Source of the DNA: Cupriavidus taiwanensis
GTDB taxonomy: Bacteria > Pseudomonadota > Gammaproteobacteria > Burkholderiales > Burkholderiaceae
Reading direction: 5' to 3'
Assembly (NCBI RefSeq): GCF_900250075.1
Contig: NZ_LT977070.1
Coordinates: forward strand, 1,938,445 to 1,943,778
DNA length: 5,334 bases
The notes beneath the pieces were generated by a model. That model had not been told where the DNA came from. It made no database searches and worked only from the letters and a program-made list of their open reading frames with translations. Positions 1 to 5,334 of this stretch are shown piece after piece. Each line of letters starts with the position of its first letter. The stretch's first letter is position 1. The translations under genes and the position numbers were made by a program.

Positions 1-1132
1 CGAACACCCGGTGACCGAGATGATCACCGGCCAGGACCTGGTCGAATGGCAGCTGCGCGTCGCCGCCGGTGAGCCGCTGCCGCTGACGCAGGAGCAACTG
101 CGCATCGACGGCCATGCGCTGGAAGCACGCATCTACGCCGAGAATCCCGACAAGCAGTTCCTGCCGTCCACCGGCACGCTGCGCTTCCTGCGCACGCCGC
201 CGGCGGTGCAGTTCATGCGTGGCGAGGATGCCCACGGCCCGGCCGGCGTGCGCATCGACGCCGGCGTGCGCGAGGGCGACACCATCAGCCCGTTCTACGA
301 CCCGATGATCGCCAAGCTGATCGTCTGGGGCAAGGACCGCGACGAGGCGCTGGCGCGCATGCGCCAGGCGCTGGCGGCCTATCACGTGGTCGGTCTGTCG
401 ACCAACGTGGCGTTCCTGCAGCGGCTGGTCAAGTCGGAGGCGTTCCGCACCGCCGATCTCGACACCGGCCTGATCGCGCGCAACGAGGCGGTCCTGTTCC
501 CGCCGCCCGCGCCGGTCGGCATGGAGCTGATCGCGCTGGCGGTGGCCGCGCTGCTGGCGCGCGAAAACCAGCAGCGCCGCATCGACGCCGCCGACCAGCA
601 CTCGCCGTGGACCCACGCCGGCGCGTGGCGGCTGAACGGCGGCGTGTCGCGCAGGCTGCGTTTCGGCTATGGCGAGCAGGTGCTCGACGTGAAGCTGGAC
701 AGCAATGCGCGTGGCAGCACCCTGATCTACGCCGACCAGGCCGCGCCCTTTGCCTATACCTGCCAGGCCGACGATATCCGCGTCAACCTCGGCACGCGGC
801 GCGCGCACGGGCAGGTTCACCTGGATGGCGACGAATTCCACGTCTTCCATGGCGGCCGCCACGCCACGCTGGCCTGGCTCGATCCGCTCGCCCATGCCGG
901 CGAGGCCGAAGGCGAGGGCGGCAAGCTGACCGCGCCGATGCCGGGCAAGGTCATCGCAGTGATGGTCGAGGCCGGCAACGCGGTCGCGCGCGGCGCGCCG
1001 CTGCTGGTGATGGAGGCGATGAAGATGGAGCACACCATCTGCGCCCCCGCCGACGGTGTCGTCAGCGAAGTGCTCTACGGCATCGGCGAGCAGGTTGCCG
1101 AAGGCGCGCAACTGCTCGCTTTCAGCGACTGA
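1..1132 (+). CDS. liuD: 3-methylcrotonyl-CoA carboxylase alpha subunit, C-terminal part (5' end outside window)
   Basis: This is the biotin-carrying alpha chain of an acyl-CoA carboxylase. It carboxylates biotin with ATP and bicarbonate, and a separate beta chain passes the carboxyl group to the acyl-CoA. The first full codon is at position 2 and 376 codons are visible. Visible residue 1 (E of EHPVTEM) aligns with the catalytic base Glu296 of E. coli AccC, and R43 (in GHALEARIYAEN) aligns with its Arg338. The biotin carboxylase C-terminal lobe runs to about residue 155. A BT-type linker follows, and a biotinyl/lipoyl domain ends the protein (about 308-376). The biotin-accepting lysine is K341 in EAMKMEH (codon 1022-1024). 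The fused biotin domain and the DLVEWQLRVAAGEPLP segment exclude stand-alone AccC. If the missing N-terminus equals that of AccC, the total is about 670 residues, as in MCC alpha. Propionyl- or geranyl-CoA carboxylase alpha cannot be excluded; the beta chain would lie upstream. Confidence 0.85.
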   Translation, partial: EHPVTEMITGQDLVEWQLRVAAGEPLPLTQEQLRIDGHALEARIYAENPDKQFLPSTGTLRFLRTPPAVQFMRGEDAHGPAGVRIDAGVREGDTISPFYDPMIAKLIVWGKDRDEALARMRQALAAYHVVGLSTNVAFLQRLVKSEAFRTADLDTGLIARNEAVLFPPPAPVGMELIALAVAALLARENQQRRIDAADQHSPWTHAGAWRLNGGVSRRLRFGYGEQVLDVKLDSNARGSTLIYADQAAPFAYTCQADDIRVNLGTRRAHGQVHLDGDEFHVFHGGRHATLAWLDPLAHAGEAEGEGGKLTAPMPGKVIAVMVEAGNAVARGAPLLVMEAMKMEHTICAPADGVVSEVLYGIGEQVAEGAQLLAFSD

Positions 1133-1183
1133 CGGCGCCGGGTCGGTGCTATCCTGCTGCCTCGAATCCATTGGGCCGAGGCC

Positions 1184-1190
1184 GGGAGGA
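1184..1190 (+). promoter_or_regulatory. Ribosome binding site of the GST gene
   Basis: GGGAGGA is a strong Shine-Dalgarno match. It lies 4 nt before the ATG at 1195 and 10 nt before a second in-frame ATG at 1201. The spacing does not settle which ATG is used; the protein would start MTMTLYY or MTLYY. The reading frame stays open upstream into the carboxylase gene, so this site is what fixes the start near 1195. Confidence 0.75.
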
Positions 1191-1194
1191 CGGT

Positions 1195-1797
1195 ATGACC
1201 ATGACGCTTTACTACAACCCCCAGAGCCGCGCGTCGGTGGCGCGCTGGATGCTGGAGGAGGTTGGCGCCGACTACGCGTTGCAGCACCTCGATATCGCCA
1301 AGGGGGAAAGCCGGGCGCCGGCTTTCCTGGCGATCAATCCGATGGGCAAGATTCCCACGCTGGTGCTGGATGACGGCACCGTGCTGACCGAGAACGGCGC
1401 GATCATCGCGTGGCTCGCCGATGCCTATCCGGACGCGGGGCTGATGCCGCCGCCGGGCTCGTCCGCGCGCGGCACGGTGCTGCGGTGGCTGTTCTTCTGC
1501 GGCAGCTGCTTCGAGCCCGCGCTGACTGACCGCATGATGCGTGCCCAGGCGCCGCTGCCCAAGCAGACCGTCGGCTGGGGCGACTATGACGAAGTCATCG
1601 ACGCCATCGAAAAAGCCCTGTCACCAGGTCCCTTCGTGCTCGGCGACAGCTTCAGCGCCGCCGACGTCTACCTCGGCGCGTCGCTGGCGTGGGCGGGACA
1701 GTTCGGTGCGCCCCGCATCCGCGAAAGCCGCTGCATCCAGGACTACGTCGGGCGCATCACCGCCCGCGACGCCTTCGTCCGCGCGGCCAAAGGCTAG
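1195..1797 (+). CDS. Glutathione S-transferase family protein
   Basis: This is a 200-residue soluble protein with the two-domain cytosolic GST layout. Family members conjugate or reduce substrates with glutathione; the substrate here is unknown. The thioredoxin-like N-domain covers about 3-80. It has the N8-P-Q-S-R12 segment, where S11 is a candidate thiol-activating residue. It also has the MGKIPTLV loop with the conserved cis-proline P54, and T65-E66-N67-G. In many GSTs E66 is followed by Ser or Thr, which binds the gamma-glutamyl group; here it is Asn. The helical C-domain covers about 90-200. It includes the RWLFFCGSCFEPAL segment and the folding N-cap box S154-A-A-D157. The length is normal for the family. 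The gene starts 62 nt after the carboxylase stop on the same strand and may be cotranscribed with it. No strong promoter is visible between them. The start at 1195 rests on the adjacent ribosome binding site; 1201 is an alternative. Confidence 0.9.
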   Translation: MTMTLYYNPQSRASVARWMLEEVGADYALQHLDIAKGESRAPAFLAINPMGKIPTLVLDDGTVLTENGAIIAWLADAYPDAGLMPPPGSSARGTVLRWLFFCGSCFEPALTDRMMRAQAPLPKQTVGWGDYDEVIDAIEKALSPGPFVLGDSFSAADVYLGASLAWAGQFGAPRIRESRCIQDYVGRITARDAFVRAAKG

Positions 1798-1815
1798 CGA
1801 AGCCGGCGTGCTTCG
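1798..1815 (+). terminator. Short hairpin just after the GST stop, weak terminator candidate
   Basis: CGAAGC (1798-1803) pairs perfectly with GCTTCG (1810-1815) around a 6-nt loop, immediately after the TAG stop. No T-tract follows, so it is not a classical intrinsic terminator. It could stabilise the mRNA 3' end or be a chance structure. Confidence 0.25.
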
Positions 1816-1944
1816 GGCGCAGCATGCCATCAGGCTTCCAGTCCATGTGGCGCCGCCACGGCCTGCATTGCCCTCCGGAGTGTGAGACATTGGAGTCCCG
1901 GCCAACGGCGCCGGTCGCAACGGCACGCTGGCCCATCGCCCACC

Positions 1945-1966
1945 CGGCGCCGGATTCCCGGCGCCG
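1945..1966 (+). repeat. Perfect 9-bp inverted repeat upstream of the VOC gene's ribosome binding site
   Basis: CGGCGCCGG (1945-1953) and CCGGCGCCG (1958-1966) form an all-GC 9-bp stem with an ATTC tetraloop. Two more pairs are possible beyond one mismatch (1942-1943 with 1968-1969). The structure ends 7 nt before the AAGGAGA ribosome binding site at 1974. No T-tract follows, which argues against an intrinsic terminator. The same nonamer also occurs at 1906-1914 in this spacer, which would allow alternative pairing. It could be a dyad operator, a translation-modulating hairpin, or the product of high GC. The rest of the 1798-1986 spacer shows no recognisable promoter or gene. Confidence 0.55.
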
Positions 1967-1973
1967 TGTCTAC

Positions 1974-1980
1974 AAGGAGA
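1974..1980 (+). promoter_or_regulatory. Ribosome binding site of the VOC gene
   Basis: AAGGAGA lies 6 nt before the ATG at 1987. It selects this ATG over the in-frame ATG at 1882, which lies in the spacer and has no comparable site. Confidence 0.8.
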
Positions 1981-1986
1981 CGCAAC

Positions 1987-2478
1987 ATGCCTGGCAAGAA
2001 CACGATCTGCCTGTGGTACGACCGCGATGCGTTGGAAGCGGCGAATTTCTATGCCAAGACCTTTCCCGACAGCGCCGTCGGCGCGGTGATGCGCGCGCCG
2101 GGCGACTATCCGGACGGCAAGGAGGGCGATGTGCTGACGGTCGAGTTCACCGTCGCCGGCATCCCGTGTGTGGGCTTGAACGGGGGCCCGCACTTCAAGC
2201 ACAGCGAGGCCTTCTCGTTCCAGATCGCGACCGACGACCAGGCCGAGACTGACCGGCTGTGGGATGCCATCGTCAGCAACGGCGGCCAGGAAAGCGAGTG
2301 CGGCTGGTGCAAGGACCGCTGGGGCCTGTCATGGCAGATCACGCCGCGTGCGCTGCTGGCGGCGATCACCGACCCGGACCGCGCCGCGGCCAAGCGCGCG
2401 TTCGACGCGATGATGACGATGCGCAAGATCGACATTGCCACGATCGAGGCGGCAAGGCGGGGCGCAGCGCCTGGTTGA
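1987..2478 (+). CDS. PhnB-like VOC-superfamily protein of unknown substrate
   Basis: This 163-residue protein belongs to the PhnB-like branch of the vicinal oxygen chelate (glyoxalase/bleomycin-resistance) fold. The branch is often mislabelled 3-demethylubiquinone-9 3-methyltransferase. Recognisable blocks are the N-terminal ICLWYDRDALEAANFYAKTFP (7-27), V62-G-L-N-G-G-P68 after a beta strand, the FSFQIAT strand (76-82), and C105-G-W-C-K-D-R-W-G-L-S-W-Q-I118. The C-terminal tail DPDRAAAKRAFDAMM...KIDIATIEAA is typical of the family. No methyltransferase motif is present, so a ubiquinone role is unlikely. The protein is probably a cytosolic dimer, and no signal or membrane segment is seen. The start is supported by AAGGAGA 6 nt upstream. 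The gene sits 189 nt after the GST gene and 91 nt before polB on the same strand. Its biochemical function cannot be read from the sequence. Confidence 0.88.
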   Translation: MPGKNTICLWYDRDALEAANFYAKTFPDSAVGAVMRAPGDYPDGKEGDVLTVEFTVAGIPCVGLNGGPHFKHSEAFSFQIATDDQAETDRLWDAIVSNGGQESECGWCKDRWGLSWQITPRALLAAITDPDRAAAKRAFDAMMTMRKIDIATIEAARRGAAPG

Positions 2479-2569
2479 TGCAGCGCGCGGTCGACCCAGC
2501 GGGTGCGCGGCGTAGCGGTCGGCTTGCGTACGCGGGCATCGCGCGAATTTCCATTCCTGTTTCTGCAAC

Positions 2570-4936
2570 GTGGCACTTCAGCAAGGCTTCATCCTGACCC
2601 GTCACTGGCGTGATACGCCAGACGGGACCGAAGTGGAATTCTGGCTGGCGACGGATGACGGGCCGCGCCGGCTACGGCTGGCGCTGCAGCCATCGGTTGC
2701 CTTTGTGCCGCAGGTGCAGCGCGAGCGTGCCGAGGCACTGCTGTCGCGCGAGCGCGCGGTCGAACTGCGCCCGCTGGCGCTGCGCGATTTCCAGCGCAGG
2801 CCGGTGCTGGGACTGTACTGCGCCCAGCACCGGCAGCTGATCCAGTTGGCCAGGACACTGCGCGATGCCGGCGTGGACGTGTATGAAGCCGATATCCGCC
2901 CGCCGGAGCGCTACCTGATGGAGCGCTTCATCACCGCGCCGGTGTGGTTCGACGGCGAGCCGGATGGCGCCGGCGTGCTGCGCAACGCGCAGATGAAGCC
3001 GTCGGCCGACTACCGGCCGGCGCTGCGCCTGGTGTCGCTCGATATCGAAACCAGCGCGGCGGGCGAGCTCTATTCGATCGCGCTCGAAGGCTGCGGCCAG
3101 CGCCAGGTCTACGTGCTGGGGCCGGCGCCGCAAGCGCCGGTCGACGTCGATTTCGCGCTGACCTACTGCGCCACCAGGCCCGAATTGCTGCACCGCCTGA
3201 ACCAGTGGATGGCCGACCACGATCCCGATGCGATCATTGGCTGGAACCTGGTGCAGTTCGACCTGCGCGTGTTGCAGGAGCAGGCGCGCCGGTTCCAGGT
3301 GCCGCTGCGGCTGGGGCGCGGCGGCACGGAAATGGAATGGCGCGAGCACAATGCGCAGCAGCACTTCTTCGCCAGCGCGCCGGGGCGCCTGATCATCGAC
3401 GGCATCGAGGCGCTGCGCTCCGCCACCTGGAGTTTTCCGTCCTTCAGCCTCGACGGGGTGGCGCAGGCGCTGCTCGGCGAAGGCAAGGCCATCGACAATC
3501 CGTACGACCGCATGGACGCGATCGACCGCATGTTCGCCCATGACAAGCCGGCACTGGCGCGCTACAACCTGCGCGACTGCGAGCTGGTGACGCGGATCTT
3601 CGAGAAGACCGAGTTGCTGCGGTTCCTGCTCGAGCGTGCCACGGTCACGGGCTTGCCGGCCGACCGCAGCGGCGGCTCGGTGGCGGCGTTCACGCACCTG
3701 TACATGCCGCTGATGCACCGCCAGGGTCTGGTCGCGCCCAACCTCGGCGAGAAAGCGCCCGAGGCCAGCCCGGGTGGCTTCGTCATGGACTCGCGCCCAG
3801 GGTTGTATGAATCCGTGCTGGTGCTGGACTACAAGAGCCTCTACCCGTCGATCATCCGCACCTTCCTGATCGATCCGGTTGGCCTGGTCGAAGGCCTGGC
3901 GCATCCGGACGACGCCGATGCGGTGCCGGGCTTCCGCGGGGCGCGCTTTTCGCGGACCAGACACTGCCTGCCGGCCATCGTGGCACGGGTGTGGCAGGGC
4001 CGCGAGGCCGCCAAGCGCGATGGCAACAAACCGCTGGCGCAGGCCCTCAAGATCATCATGAACGCGTTCTACGGCGTGCTCGGCTCCAGCGGCTGCCGCT
4101 TCTTCGATGCGCGGCTGGCATCGTCGATCACCATGCGCGGGCACGAGATCATGCGGCAGACCCGGGCGCTGATCGAGGCGCGCGGCTACGAGGTGATCTA
4201 CGGCGATACCGACTCGACCTTCGTCTGGCTGCGCCGCGCCCGCACCGAAGCCGACGCCGCGCAGATCGGGCGCAGCCTGGTGGCCTACGTCAACGACTGG
4301 TGGCGCGACCATCTGTGGCAGACCTACGGGCTCGAAAGCGCGCTGGAGTTGCAGTTCGAGACGCACTTCCGGCGCTTCCTGATGCCGACCATCCGCGGCG
4401 CCGAGCTGGGCAGCAAGAAGCGCTATGCCGGCCAGGTGGAGCGTCCCGACGGCACGCGCGAGATGGTGTTCAAGGGGCTGGAGACGGTGCGCACCGACTG
4501 GTCGCCGCTGGCGCAGCGCTTCCAGCAAACGCTCTACGAAAAAGTCTTCAACCGCGAGCCGTATGCGGACTATGTGCGCGACATCGTGCGCCGCACGCTG
4601 GCCGGCGAACTCGACGAGGAACTGGTCTACCGCAAGCGGCTGCGGCGCCGGCTTGACGAGTACCAGCGCAACGTGCCGCCGCACGTGCGCGCCGCGCGCC
4701 TTGCCGACGACTTTAACGCGCGCCACGGCAGGCCACCCCAGTACCAGCGTGGCGGCTGGATCAGCTATGTGATGACCATCGCCGGGCCAGAGCCGCTCGA
4801 AGCACGCTCGGCGCCAATCGACTATGCCCACTATGTGAGCCGGCAACTGCAGCCGATCGCCGACGCGATCCTGCCTTTTCTGGACGATGAGTTCGAAACG
4901 CTGTTGTCGGGCCAGATGGCACTGTTTCCTCAGTAA
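2570..4936 (+). CDS. polB: DNA polymerase II (family B, with 3'-5' exonuclease)
   Basis: This is a complete 788-residue DNA polymerase II (E. coli PolB is 783), used in translesion synthesis, replication restart and crosslink repair. The N-terminus (QGFILTRHWRDTPDGTEV) closely resembles E. coli PolB, which supports the GTG start at 2570. The only in-frame codons back to the TAG at 2513 are non-starts, and no Shine-Dalgarno sequence is visible. The exonuclease motifs are Exo I D158-I-E160, Exo II N226-L-V-Q-F-D231 and Exo III Y332-NLR-D336. The polymerase motifs are A, D420-YKSLYPS; B, K494-IIMNAFYG; C, Y-G-D546-T-D548; and KKRY at 616-619. All catalytic acids are intact. The tail QMALF (782-786) matches the sliding-clamp-binding peptide, followed by two extra residues (PQ). 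In E. coli the gene is under LexA control. I see no CTGT-N8-ACAG box in the 91 nt upstream, so it may be transcribed from further upstream or differently regulated here. Confidence 0.98.
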   Translation: MALQQGFILTRHWRDTPDGTEVEFWLATDDGPRRLRLALQPSVAFVPQVQRERAEALLSRERAVELRPLALRDFQRRPVLGLYCAQHRQLIQLARTLRDAGVDVYEADIRPPERYLMERFITAPVWFDGEPDGAGVLRNAQMKPSADYRPALRLVSLDIETSAAGELYSIALEGCGQRQVYVLGPAPQAPVDVDFALTYCATRPELLHRLNQWMADHDPDAIIGWNLVQFDLRVLQEQARRFQVPLRLGRGGTEMEWREHNAQQHFFASAPGRLIIDGIEALRSATWSFPSFSLDGVAQALLGEGKAIDNPYDRMDAIDRMFAHDKPALARYNLRDCELVTRIFEKTELLRFLLERATVTGLPADRSGGSVAAFTHLYMPLMHRQGLVAPNLGEKAPEASPGGFVMDSRPGLYESVLVLDYKSLYPSIIRTFLIDPVGLVEGLAHPDDADAVPGFRGARFSRTRHCLPAIVARVWQGREAAKRDGNKPLAQALKIIMNAFYGVLGSSGCRFFDARLASSITMRGHEIMRQTRALIEARGYEVIYGDTDSTFVWLRRARTEADAAQIGRSLVAYVNDWWRDHLWQTYGLESALELQFETHFRRFLMPTIRGAELGSKKRYAGQVERPDGTREMVFKGLETVRTDWSPLAQRFQQTLYEKVFNREPYADYVRDIVRRTLAGELDEELVYRKRLRRRLDEYQRNVPPHVRAARLADDFNARHGRPPQYQRGGWISYVMTIAGPEPLEARSAPIDYAHYVSRQLQPIADAILPFLDDEFETLLSGQMALFPQ

Positions 4937-4992
4937 CCCGGCGGCGCTAATACGGCGCGCGGGAATGCGTGCTGCCTGCCCGCAAGCAGGTA
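4937..4992 (+). terminator. Two GC-rich hairpins after polB, possible non-classical terminator
   Basis: Directly after the TAA stop, CCCG (4937-4940) pairs with CGGG (4960-4963). Inner pairs 4942-4943/4958-4959 and 4945-4948/4954-4957 continue the stem around single-base bulges. A second stem, TGCCTGC (4973-4979) with GCAGGTA (4986-4992), contains one G-T wobble and a 6-nt loop. Neither is followed by a T-tract. They could end or attenuate polB transcripts before the rRNA promoters, possibly with Rho, but the sequence does not prove it. Confidence 0.35.
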
Positions 4993-5042
4993 TCGGTATC
5001 AAGTGCTGCAACCGGCTCTTATGCTGTTTCCAAGAAAAGTGC

Positions 5043-5072
5043 TTGCCAGGCGGACGTCGCCGGTATTAAGAT
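5043..5072 (+). promoter_or_regulatory. Candidate upstream rRNA promoter (P1-like)
   Basis: TTGCCA (5043-5048) and TAAGAT (5067-5072) form a sigma-70-like pair with an 18-nt spacer. An overlapping TATTAA at 5064 would give 15 nt. A purine-rich CCAAGAAAAG lies just upstream. The spacer contains a small dyad (GGCG 5049-5052 with CGCC 5058-5061). It lies about 130 nt before the stronger candidate below, which would fit the tandem P1/P2 layout known from E. coli rrn operons. The call is weak because the -10 hexamer is only 4 of 6. Confidence 0.35.
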
Positions 5073-5155
5073 TCGCCCCCTCGTTCGCAAGGCATCGCGC
5101 AACGGGCAAGGAACGGCGCGCAATAATTGACTCGAAAGAGGGCGCGCAGCGCAAT

Positions 5156-5204
5156 AAAGAATTTTTCGAAATCAGTTGCTTAATCGAAAAAATTTCTTTA
5201 AAGT
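5156..5204 (+). promoter_or_regulatory. Probable rRNA operon promoter with AT-rich upstream element
   Basis: TTGCTT (5176-5181) and TAAAGT (5199-5204) are separated by exactly 17 nt. The segment from about 5153 to 5204 is abruptly AT-rich in a GC-rich window. It includes AAAGAATTTTT just upstream, which could act as an UP element, and an A6 tract (5187-5192) in the spacer. CTCGTTC follows the -10 directly, resembling the start region that I recall from Burkholderiales 16S promoters. Transcription would begin near 5211, about 50 nt before boxA. The -35 is only 3 of 6, as expected if an UP element compensates. The start point is inferred. Confidence 0.6.
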
Positions 5205-5240
5205 CTCGTTCCTTCGCTGCAGACAACGCAGCGCGCTGAA

Positions 5241-5251
5241 CGGCAAAGCCG
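5241..5251 (+). promoter_or_regulatory. boxB-like hairpin
   Basis: CGGC (5241-5244) and GCCG (5248-5251) pair around an AAA loop, 8 nt before boxA. This is the relative position of boxB in enterobacterial rrn leaders. The stem is only 4 bp, and the assignment rests on position and base pairing. Confidence 0.45.
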
Positions 5252-5259
5252 GTGAGCGA

Positions 5260-5271
5260 AGTTCTTTAACA
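5260..5271 (+). promoter_or_regulatory. boxA antitermination element
   Basis: AGTTCTTTAACA matches the E. coli rrn boxA TGCTCTTTAACA at 10 of 12 positions, including the whole TCTTTAACA core. As RNA it would bind NusB-NusE (S10) and start assembly of the rRNA antitermination complex. A short AAAC tandem (three units from 5267, ending about 5278) follows directly. Confidence 0.85.
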
Positions 5272-5287
5272 AACAAACAACCGATAA

Positions 5288-5295
5288 GTGTGGGC
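5288..5295 (+). promoter_or_regulatory. boxC-like element
   Basis: GTGTGGGC is identical to the boxC core found after boxA in E. coli rrn leaders. Here it lies 16 nt past the end of boxA. It is part of the conserved leader block, and its role is less well defined than that of boxA. Confidence 0.6.
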
Positions 5296-5312
5296 GCTTG
5301 ATAGCGGAGGCG

Positions 5313-5328
5313 AAAGACTTCGGTCTTT
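5313..5328 (+). other. UUCG-capped leader hairpin
   Basis: AAAGAC (5313-5318) and GTCTTT (5323-5328) form a perfect 6-bp stem closed by C(TTCG)G, an exceptionally stable RNA tetraloop; a G-T pair can extend it. The T-rich right arm looks terminator-like, but the Ts are inside the stem. Within an rRNA leader it is more likely a structural or processing element. Confidence 0.65.
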
Positions 5329-5334
5329 TAGCTT

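Larger units (their letters stand above)
5211..5334 (+). other. 5' leader of a ribosomal RNA operon, truncated by the window end
   Basis: This is the transcribed leader ahead of a 16S rRNA gene that lies outside the window. The strongest signs are boxA at 5260-5271 and the conserved block from CCGATAAG to GCTTGAT (5281-5302), which Burkholderiaceae carry just upstream of 16S. Leader RNA of this type recruits Nus factors for antitermination and helps 16S processing before being removed. The first hairpin, CGCTGC (5215-5220) with GCAGCG (5228-5233), would sit at the very 5' end of the transcript. The mature 16S start (AGTTTGATC-type) is not reached. Confidence 0.85.

Noticed and set aside
1129..1155. 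CTGACG and TATCCT (15-nt spacer) as a promoter for the GST gene.
   Set aside because: The spacer is too short, the match is partial and it overlaps the carboxylase stop.
607..1194. Upstream extension of the GST reading frame through the carboxylase gene.
   Set aside because: The extension is Arg/Ala/Gly-rich shadow translation of the carboxylase. The GST fold begins at 1195 behind a good ribosome binding site.
1882..1986. An earlier ATG in the VOC gene frame.
   Set aside because: It would add 35 low-complexity Arg/Pro-rich residues, and the canonical family N-terminus begins at 1987 with a ribosome binding site.
2550..2572. CTGT at 2557-2560 as half of a LexA box.
   Set aside because: The position expected for ACAG reads CGTG, so there is no dyad.
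2672..5011. A 779-codon open frame on the minus strand opposite polB.
   Set aside because: It mirrors a well-conserved polymerase gene. In GC-rich genes with GC-biased third positions the antisense frame often stays open. The translation is rich in R, A, H and Q without recognisable motifs, and no ribosome binding site was seen.
5127..5160. TTGACT (5127-5132) as the -35 of another rRNA promoter.
   Set aside because: No acceptable -10 lies 16-19 nt downstream; the nearest TAAAGA is 22 nt away.
5003..5239. Small open frames on both strands across the polB-rrn gap.
   Set aside because: They overlap the promoter and leader elements, lack ribosome binding sites and resemble no protein family I know.
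1..5334. CRISPR array, insertion sequence, tRNA, attachment site or defence system.
   Set aside because: I saw no regularly spaced repeats, transposase, tRNA fold or defence gene motifs; the genes are core-type.

Overview
This is a GC-rich window, most likely from a Burkholderiaceae betaproteobacterium. Cupriavidus or Ralstonia is my best guess. The guess rests on the rRNA leader at the right end, whose boxA and following GATAAGTGTGGGCGCTTGAT block are typical of that family. High GC at third codon positions and the close match of the polymerase to proteobacterial DNA polymerase II agree with it. No species can be assigned without a database search.

All genes read rightward. Positions 1-1132 hold the C-terminal 376 codons of a biotin-dependent acyl-CoA carboxylase alpha chain, most likely 3-methylcrotonyl-CoA carboxylase alpha (LiuD/MccA, leucine catabolism). 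A complete 200-residue glutathione S-transferase-like protein follows (1195-1797). Next come a 189-nt spacer rich in GGCGCC palindromes, with a hairpin just upstream of a ribosome binding site, and a 163-residue PhnB-like VOC-fold protein (1987-2478). A complete 788-residue DNA polymerase II (polB, 2570-4936) follows, with all exonuclease and polymerase motifs and a C-terminal sliding-clamp peptide.

The last 398 nt (4937-5334) contain no protein gene. They hold GC-rich hairpins after the polB stop, one or two candidate promoters, and the start of a ribosomal RNA operon leader with boxB-like, boxA and boxC-like elements and a UUCG-capped hairpin. The mature 16S gene would begin just beyond the window.

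The genes do not form an obvious single pathway. The carboxylase fragment belongs to leucine/isovalerate degradation. The GST and VOC proteins are small accessory enzymes of unknown substrate. PolB is the translesion and restart polymerase. The window looks like an ordinary core-chromosome neighbourhood, and I found no convincing undescribed system. The points most worth a second look are the rrn promoter and leader directly behind polB, the missing Shine-Dalgarno sequence and LexA box at the GTG-started polB, and the hairpin next to the VOC gene's ribosome binding site.
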